From the NCBI GenBank assembly GCA_028673005.1, contig CM054118.1, positions 65,281,401 through 65,345,400 on the forward strand: a stretch of 64,000 nucleotides of DNA. The letters run 5' to 3'. How positions within the stretch are numbered: position 1 is the first letter of the stretch; each line of letters begins with the position of its first letter. The notes under the pieces were generated by a model. It was not told where the DNA came from and made no database searches. It saw nothing but the letters and a program-made list of their open reading frames with translations. This DNA is from Tanypteryx hageni (taxonomy: Eukaryota; Arthropoda; Insecta; Odonata; Petaluridae). Positions 56,935-64,000 of this stretch are shown piece after piece. Both the position numbers and the translations under genes were made by a program.

Positions 56935-57590
56935 CGCCCCCTTCATCCCCTCCCCCTAACCCCCTCCATCCCCTCCCCCTAACCCACTCCATCCCCTCCC
57001 CCTAACCCCCTCCATCCCCTCCCCATAACCCCCTCCATCCCCTCCCCATAACCCCCTCCATCCCCTCCCCATAACCCCCTCCATCCCCTCCCCCTAACCC
57101 CATTCATCCCCTCCCCTAACCCCCTTCATTCCCTCCCCCTAACCCCTTTCATCCTCTCCCCCTAACCCCCTTCATCCCCTCCCCCTAAACCCCTTCATCC
57201 CCTCCCCCTAAACCCCTTCATCCCCTCCCCTAACCCCATTCATCCCCTCCCCCTAACCCCATCCATCCCCTCCTCCTAACCCCATTCATCCCCCCCTAAC
57301 ACCCTTCATCCCCTCCCTCTAAACCCCTTCATCCCCTCCCTCTTAACCCCTTCCCTAACCCCATTCATCCCCCCCTAACCCCCTTCATCCCCTCCCCCTA
57401 AACCCCTTCATCCCCTCCCCTAACCCCATTCATCCCCTCCCCCTAACCCCATCCATCCCCTCCTCCTAACCCCATTCATCCCCCCCTAACACCCTTCATC
57501 CCCTCCCTCTAAACCCCTTCATCCCCTCCCTCTTAACCCCTTCATCCCCTCCGCCTAACCTCCTCCATTCCCTCCCCCTCCCCTCGACTA
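56935..57590 (+). repeat. ~20-bp minisatellite with CCCTAACCCC core and 190-bp higher-order repeat
   Basis: Roughly 32 units of the type CATCCCCTCCCCCTAACCCC with small variants. A block beginning TAACCCCATTCATCCCC occurs at 57231 and again at 57421 (190-bp offset) and matches for more than 100 bp, showing higher-order duplication. Confidence 0.93.
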
Positions 57591-59150
57591 CTTGTTCCAT
57601 TATTTTTTCTCTTTCTCCGCGGTACTTTACGCTAAAAATACGGCGAGCGTATATGTGTTGGTGTATGTTTGTGTGTGGCTGTCCTGCGCACTTAGCTTCC
57701 TTGGCCTTTCGGTCCAAACGAGCCATGGCATTGTTAAATATCGGGAAAATAATAACTAGCTAATCAGCTTAAAATTAATTATGGAATAAGGGTATTTATT
57801 AATGCAATTTTTCTGCGCTCGTATTTGGAGATGATTATTGTTTCGTATTTATCGGTTTTCTCTGAATCGGCTTCTTTATCTTCGGCGACTATAGTATTGG
57901 TATTTATTTTAAATTAGGTGCTCGTCTTAATCTTTCATCCTTTGCTTCCATTTCTTTGTTATCCCTGTTTTCCTTTCGGGTGAATTTTATGCAATACTCG
58001 CCTTCGTTAACGCTTTCGCTCTGCAGCGAAATAATTTCAAGGAAAGGATAAATCAGCTGATGTTGCGAATCCATCGTGGATCGCTCTCTGCGAGGGCAGC
58101 TTTTTCAAGTTTTCATCATCATTTAAATCTGATAAATCACCATTTTGCAGAGGGCTTCGTGGTATCGTATATCCATGTTTCTTGAACCAGCGACCTGTGT
58201 TGGGGGGGGGGGGGGGGGGGGGGCAGAAACGTCACCCACCACCCAACTAAGACCGTCCATGAGAATCGAAAATTGATGTCTTTTCGGTTTAGCTCTAAAT
58301 GTACGTACCCGTGTAATTTCCTTCCTAAAATATCAAGTTACATTTTCCCGGAAAAAAATCCTGGCTTCTTGATGAAATACTCGGTGTCGTTCTCTCGTCC
58401 ATTTCGTATGATATGCCGCGCGCGGTGACGCGCTTTCGAAAAATAAAACTTTTTCCATCGATGAAGTTCGTCTCCTCCTCCTGCTGCCGCGGCGGATAAA
58501 CTCGGACCAAGTTTATGGGACGCCCTAGCCAAATTTGCATGAGATTAAAACTTCGCCGGGGAACGTACCGCCGTCGGATGAGGAGTTGCGTGTATCATCC
58601 CGCTTCTAATGCGGTCTCGCGTGGGTTTGGGGGATGGGGGGTGGGCAGGAAGGAGGGAGGCGGGGATAGATCCCTCTCCGATCCTTTGTGCAATCTCTTT
58701 ACCCTCCTCTCTCTTATTTTATCCCCCGCAAATCCCTTCGGCTTGCGCGGACAGGTGGCCCGATATCGCCCGCGACTTCGACAAATCCTCCGGCCGGGAA
58801 ATAGAGAGAGAGAGAGTGGAGGAAAAGGGGGAATGTTTTGGAAGGCTCGGGTGATGGGATTTTTTTTGGGAGGGGGAAAGGGAGGGGTTGGGTTGGAGGA
58901 AAGGATGAGAGAGCTGAGAGAAAAACAGATGAGGTGCCCGGGATGGCTTGGGAATTTACTCGAGTTCGGCAGAAAAGAGGCGCCTATGGCCATCGCCCAC
59001 GGGATAAAGTTTTTTTTCTCTCTCTCCCGTGGATGAAAATCTCTGCACCTGATGATGACTAGTCGAGGGGTCGATGCGCATCTCTTCCCCATGACTCTGT
59101 CTCCGTCTACCTCCCGTCGGTATCTTTCTTGTCCTTCCCTATGCCGAGGA
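57591..59150. other. unassigned sequence with GC-rich part
   Basis: AT-rich to about 58200, G-run at 58202, then GC-richer DNA to 59060 with overlapping unrecognised frames on both strands. Confidence 0.35.
58202..58223 (+). repeat. G homopolymer (22 G)
   Basis: Uninterrupted guanines, probably of unreliable length in the assembly and able to form a G-quadruplex. Confidence 0.9.
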
Positions 59151-59151
59151 A

Positions 59152-59370
59152 GTGGGGATTGGAGGAGGGGAAAGGGAGATAGGGAGAGAAAGGGAGGTAG
59201 GGAGAGAAAGGGAGGTAGGGAGAGAAAGGGAGGTAGGGAGAGAAAGGGAGGTAGGTAGAGAAAGGGAGGTAGGGAGAGAAAGGGAGGTAGGGAGAGAAAG
59301 GGAGGTAGGGAGAGAAAGGGAGGTAGGGGAGAGAAAGGGAGGTAGGGAGAGAAAGGGAGAGAAAGGAGGC
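59152..59370 (-). repeat. 18-bp GA minisatellite (GGGAGGTAGGGAGAGAAA)n
   Basis: About 10-11 near-identical 18-bp units. Purine-rich on this strand, opposite to most arrays in the window. Open frames on both strands are artefacts. Confidence 0.93.
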
Positions 59371-60809
59371 CCTTTGCCTTGGGCATCTGAGCGAACTGCG
59401 GGGAATCCCTCGAAACGGGTTCATTCGCCAACTTTCGAAAATTTAATGGACTCTCCCAAGAATGAATTTCATTTCGCTGCGTAGATCGGGATGAGCCATG
59501 ATGTCGGAGAGTATCGCTGTGGGTAGAGGGGGGGATGTATTTTTGCCAGGAATAGAGAAAGGGGAGGAAAACTGTTTTGACGTGCAGTATTCGGAAAACG
59601 GGAGATAATAATTGTCCGCGCGACTGTACCTTTATGCGACGGGTGACGCACTTTTGAGCGGGGCGTAACGATATTTTTATTGCGGCGCCAATTATTAGTC
59701 TGCTAGCAGCGGAGGCGTTTTATTCCCTTTTTGAGTGAGTCGTAAACGAATTCGCCCGTTCATATTTCTTGGATTTTATTTGCGAGGCTCCCCCTCTCTC
59801 TCAGTCTCTTTCTCTCGCTTGCTCGATGTCTCCCTCTCTGGGGGAAAAGAGCGAGGGTCGTTATTCTGCCTCCGTATAAATCCCCGTTCGAGGGCGCTGA
59901 CCTCTCAAAAGAAGGCTTCGCCGCTGCGGATCCTGGCGTTGAATAACCCAAGGGGTTTACTGTAACCAAGGGTCACTGAAAACTTGATCACTGGGAATTC
60001 GACAAAAAATCCTTGAATATACCGATTGGAGTTTTTTTTTGACGGTGAGGATTGAGATTTTTATTGATGAATAAAAAAGAGAATCGAATGGTCGTTAGGT
60101 ATCCTACGAGGTTTTTGATGAAAGTTCTTTTATAAAAATGTTCCATCATAGTCGGTTTGGAAATGGGATTTTTTTAGGTCACAACGATCCCGAACGAACA
60201 TCGTTGACGATGAAAGTGAGTCAAGCGTTAGGTAATACTGTTGAAAGGATTTTTGTTTCTCGTATACTATATCCAGCAAAGTAAACCCTAACCCCTGGAT
60301 AATAAAATGATTTTTTGGTCGGTGTTTCTCGGACCATGGATATCAAATTGTAAATAGAAGAAGTAATTAATGCAGGCTTGTTTTTCTAAGCAACGTATTT
60401 TATTTTCTTAATAGTTTCTGCATTTGGCATAAAAAGCGCTATTTTTACGTCGCTTGTATCAGTGATCATAAATTAACCGATTGTATTACTCGTGGTAATT
60501 CATATTAAATTATGATATCAGTGGGCAGAAGTGCTAATCGAATTTTTTTCTGGCAATCCAGTTTTAAAATCCTATTTTTATTTTTCTACGATAAAACTAT
60601 AGCACAAATTCTTTTAAAAAATATGGATTAGTACGGATGGCTTAACCCTTAATATGCTATAGGAAATAACTACTCATATTCCCGGATTGTAGACTTCCAG
60701 TTTTATCGGATAGCGTTTTTATTGAGTTAAATGAAAAATCCTACTTTATCTTAAAAAATATGATATTTTATCGTATCTGTGAAACGGGATGCGACACGAA
60801 AAAGAAATA
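59371..60809. other. unassigned sequence
   Basis: About 1.4 kb, increasingly AT-rich. No recognised gene or repeat. Confidence 0.4.
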
Positions 60810-60995
60810 CAGTCAAACCCCGACTTAGCGCCTCTGTTTGTCCATCAGTGACAGGCGCTAAAGCGGGGGGTGGCAATAAATCGAGGTATATTCTTGCTCT
60901 ATGTAATCTTAAGATGGAAATTCTGTTCACAACGATTCATGGGCGGTATTCGGGGTCGGCACTATATTGGGGGGCACTAAAACGGGGTTTGACTG
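60810..60995 (+). mobile_element. 186-bp Tigger-like MITE
   Basis: Left end CAGTCAAACCCCGACTTAGC; inverted right end CAGTCAAACCCCGTTTTAGT. A TA precedes the left end (60808-60809). The right flank is TG within a GT repeat. CAG(T/G)-start termini with a TA target are typical of pogo/Tigger elements. A diverged second copy (62841-63703) has been split by another insertion. Confidence 0.8.
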
Positions 60996-61005
60996 TGTGT
61001 GTGTA

Positions 61006-61086
<81 letters not shown>
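60996..61086 (+). repeat. (GT)n / (GTAT)n / (TA)n compound microsatellite
   Basis: Starts directly at the MITE's right end and passes from GT through GTAT to about 28 TA units. Confidence 0.95.
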
Positions 61087-61088
<2 letters not shown>

Positions 61089-61138
61089 ATGTCAACAAGG
61101 TGTTGGGATGAGGAAACACCTTGTTGACATCCATATAT
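61081..61138. repeat. perfect 24-bp-arm hairpin at the end of the TA microsatellite
   Basis: 61081-61104 is perfectly complementary to 61115-61138 around the 10-nt loop GGGATGAGGA. The arm includes GGATGTCAACAAGGTGTT. Only the outermost AT bases overlap the microsatellite, so most of the arm is not simple repeat. Confidence 0.9.
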
Positions 61139-62840
61139 TCATTTTACCTTTCCTTTTCCGTAAGTTGTTATATATATATATATCAGCAAAAGTAGTATAA
61201 AGTGACGCAAGATAGCGATTAGCGTAAATTTGCTATTCGTGTAAATGTTGAGCTAACGAGTCGTATCCATTAAAGCCAAATAATGTTTAACTCACCACTT
61301 ATTATAGTTACATCCCCATTAAAAATCATTTGCTAATTTATCGCTTAATCTATCTATTATTTATTTTGGGAATCTTTTGGTGTAATGCATTGTCTTGCTT
61401 AAAGATTCAGTAATAGTTGTTTTCTTTATTATCGTATAGTATTTATTTGTACAACCTCGTATCGATTTTGTTATTCATAGCCTGGCATCCATGAATATTT
61501 ACATTAATAATAATTAGATTGTTATTATTAATTTAATTCAGTGTTTTCAAATTATGAAACAAAAACATTGTTCGATTTTCATAATTATATTCGCTCAAAA
61601 TACAAATTATATGTTTATTCACGTCGGAAAGCGAGTAATCGCAAAATTTATCAATTAATTGCAAAATTGAAGGAACTTTTTACTCGCGGCACATTATGAC
61701 TGGAATGGCTGTAAATAACAATTTTAGAAATGTTGCTAAAGAAATAAATACTTGCCAGTTGTATTCTTTTTCGCAATACATGTATATTTTTCGACTGAAT
61801 ATCAATATTGCAAGAACCGCATGATACTCGCTTTCAATTTGTGCACCGAAATTTCCCTTTCCTTGAAGGAACTCATTTCCGAAGCTCTTGTGCTTTATCG
61901 AAGAGATCGCGAGGGAAGATTCCCTCTCACCTTCCGCGTGTTTAACTTTTACCCGCGAAAAACACGGTAACGCGCCTCGCCCCTTTCGGAGTCTGAGAGA
62001 GCAAATTACTGGCGCTCTTAACCATTTCCACGGCGGCAGGAAAATTACACTCGTCAGAAAATTATATCGCACATGTCTCGATGAACCTTGGGGGAGAGGC
62101 AACGGGACGGGGATTGTGCCGAAAGTCAATCAAACTATCAATCGATAAAAATGTCCTCCCCGTTTTGAGCAACGTACAAGGCTTCTCCCCCTCCAGGAGT
62201 GGTAATGGAAGGATATGGGAGGCGTGTTGGGGGGGGGGCGGAGAGGGTATATATTGAAGGGGGAGGGAATCAATCTCCCCTTCCCTCCGTCCTTTCTCCC
62301 CCACTTCACGGCTCCTCCTTTCCACATCGCATTCCTTTCCCTTCCTTCTCGATCGGTTTTCGGCATGGAATTAAAAAAAAGAAGGAAGGAGGCGGTGGGA
62401 ACGGGGGGGGGGGGGGGGGGCGTTCCGTGGGAGGCTCGAGGAGTCGTTAAAGGGGAATTTTGGAGCCTCGCGAGCAACGCGCCAATTGGCCCACGCGCCA
62501 TCTCGACGCGCGGTTGGTTTTCCCACACTGCCGTAAACCGTTGTGTCTCATATAAATGTTTCCTTTTTGCTGATAGGTGTTTTGGATCGAAGGCGCCACT
62601 GACACGAATTAGAGAAGAAATCGATATATCATAGGTAATCTGTCCATAGACGGATCCGTGATTATTAAATTGAACATGGCTCTCCGCATACTCGTGCTTT
62701 CCGCTGTCTTCTGCATTTCTTGGCAGCCCTCTCTCCCTTTCAAGTCGTCTGTCAGTTGGAACCTTGTCATTTCTCTCTCTCTCTTTTTCTCGTTCCGACT
62801 TTCCTTCTAACACACAATTAAACATGTTATATGCTATATA
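61139..62840. other. unassigned sequence with G-run
   Basis: AT-rich to about 61680, then mixed. G runs at 62229-62237 and 62403-62420 (18 G). No recognised gene. Confidence 0.4.
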
Positions 62841-63703
62841 CTCCTGAGGTGATTACCGATTTAGCGTCACCGTTTGCACATCACTGATATTGGCGATAGA
62901 TCGAGGTACAAGCACTCTCCGGGTTACGTAAGGAATGCGTTCCGGCACCGATTACATAACTCTAAATTTGCGTAAATCGAAAATTACTACGGATTGTATA
63001 CAGTACAACAGATGCGGGGAAATTACCCATAGTATAACGAAAAACTAACAGTGTTGTATTTTCTCCTGAAGAATAATTGAAAGGCCGATATATAAATCAT
63101 GTTTTAGCTAGAGGAATTATTGCTGCTACTTGTAGACGTGTGTTGTTTTATAGCATTAGATGGAAATGAGATAACATCATTTACTGTTACTATGTTATTA
63201 TTATAATGTAATTTATGTTTTGTATTCGTATGAGTGCAGATATATTACGCCGCAATTACAGCCAGTCTCTAGTATTAGGTAGATTGTTAAATCGATTAGC
63301 TAGATTCGTAGGTAGTCGTGGCCTTTTTTTTAGACGCTAGTACGAAACCAAAGTCGCTAGATCTAGCTAAAAATTCGCTAGATTGCCAACAGTGGCTGGG
63401 TAGCATAGTGGGTCTACCGTATTACAACCCACGCCTTACGTTCTTCCTCCGCGCACATATTTAGTTCCCGCTCGCTTACGAAAACCGATAATGTAAACTT
63501 TAACGTAAACAACGAAATTGTTTTAGTAATTTACGGGGCCGCTTTCGTAAGTGCCGGTTTACGTAAGTCGAAGCTTAAGTAACCCAGGAAGTGCCTGTAT
63601 ATGGTTGCCCTGTGTAATCATTAGATGGAAGTTCTGTCCACAACGATTCATGGGCGGTATGCGAGGGTAGCACTACATAGGGGGGCGCTAAAGGGGAGTC
63701 TGA
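62841..63703 (+). mobile_element. diverged copy of the 186-bp Tigger-like MITE, split by an insertion
   Basis: The left part (about 62841-62908) aligns with 60810-60893. The right part (63598-63703) aligns with 60892-60990, including AACGATTCATGGGCGGTAT. The sequence between belongs to another element. 60.8 kb thus supplies the empty site. Confidence 0.75.
62909..63597 (+). mobile_element. pogo/Tigger-like element, copy B (689 bp), nested
   Basis: Left end CAAGCACTCTCCGGGTTACG; inverted right end CAGGCACTTCCTGGGTTACT. It is flanked by TA (62907-62908 and 63598-63599). Comparison with the empty site at 60.89 kb shows that only TA is duplicated, as in the Tc1/mariner-pogo group. Homologous to 21296-21931 in the opposite orientation. 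No intact transposase. Confidence 0.85.
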
Positions 63704-64000
63704 ATTTACAGGAAATATTTTTCGGCTTGTTATTTAATGTTGTATCTGCTCTCAAATGGTATCTCCTGTCATCGAAGCTGTCCACATTTCGGAACTCTTA
63801 ACTCGCTTGGGTTTAAACAACGGCGGGGGTTGTGGTCGTTGGTATCGGTCAACTCTTTATTCTTTCTATTCCGCTCTCTCACTCCTCCCTTCCCCTCCTT
63901 CCATCCACCTTTTCCTCTTGACTCGGCCATACCCTCTTCTCAAATATTTGCACGATAACGGAAATTCTTTCAATCGATTCATTCGCCCCTGAAGTTCTTT
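63704..64000. other. unassigned sequence
   Basis: Short CT-rich patch near 63870-63925. Nothing recognised. Confidence 0.4.

Overview
This window looks like non-coding DNA from a large, repeat-rich animal genome. I favour an arthropod, probably an insect, but only loosely. The reasons are several hAT and pogo/Tigger DNA transposons with intact target-site duplications, LINE 3' tails ending in (TCTA)n or (TCAA)n, tRNA-derived SINEs, a 500-N assembly gap, and no operon-like or intron-less gene structure. I could not assign any host protein-coding exon, rRNA or functional tRNA with confidence. Nearly all long open reading frames are artefacts of CT/GA-rich tandem arrays (Ser/Leu/Pro-rich on one strand, Arg/Glu/Gly-rich on the other). 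The only recognisable protein remnants are a LINE ORF2 C-terminus near 10.4-10.7 kb and a hAT transposase C-terminus near 55.8-56.0 kb.

Layout: 0.5-5.1 kb is a set of polypyrimidine minisatellites with a 305-bp hAT MITE at 1.5 kb. 5.1-8.5 kb is mostly unique. 8.5-11.9 kb holds two copies of an 800-bp repeat (family Y), the second interrupting a LINE 3' end. 13.5-19.6 kb holds several copies of a related repeat (family X). One X copy carries a perfect 75-bp-arm palindrome made of tRNA-like halves, flanked by a 13-bp target-site duplication. 15.4-17.2 kb alternates CT arrays and LINE tails. 21-25.3 kb holds a hAT element with a nested Tigger-like element, and an 1847-bp long-terminal-inverted-repeat hAT foldback. 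A 203-bp hAT MITE occurs at 31.5 and 40.7 kb, and a tRNA-SINE at 33.5 and 45.5 kb. 34.9 kb has a near-ideal zero-length-exon (recursive) splice site on the + strand. 38.6-39.3 kb is a 12-bp minisatellite broken by the gap. 41.5-43.0 kb is a CT array into which a 62-bp LINE tail inserted with an 18-bp duplication. 52.8-53.0 kb is a foldback with a hammerhead-like core. 53.4-55.1 kb is another CT array. 55.7-56.2 kb is a hAT remnant. 56.9-57.6 kb is a CCCTAACC-containing minisatellite. 60.8-63.7 kb holds a Tigger-like MITE pair, one copy of which was split by another Tigger-like element.

Taken together, the sequence reads as a long intron or intergenic region. The recursive splice site hints at a long + strand intron, but this is inference. 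The recurring theme is the coupling of LINE 3' tails to pyrimidine-rich arrays, always with the LINE sense strand on the pyrimidine strand.
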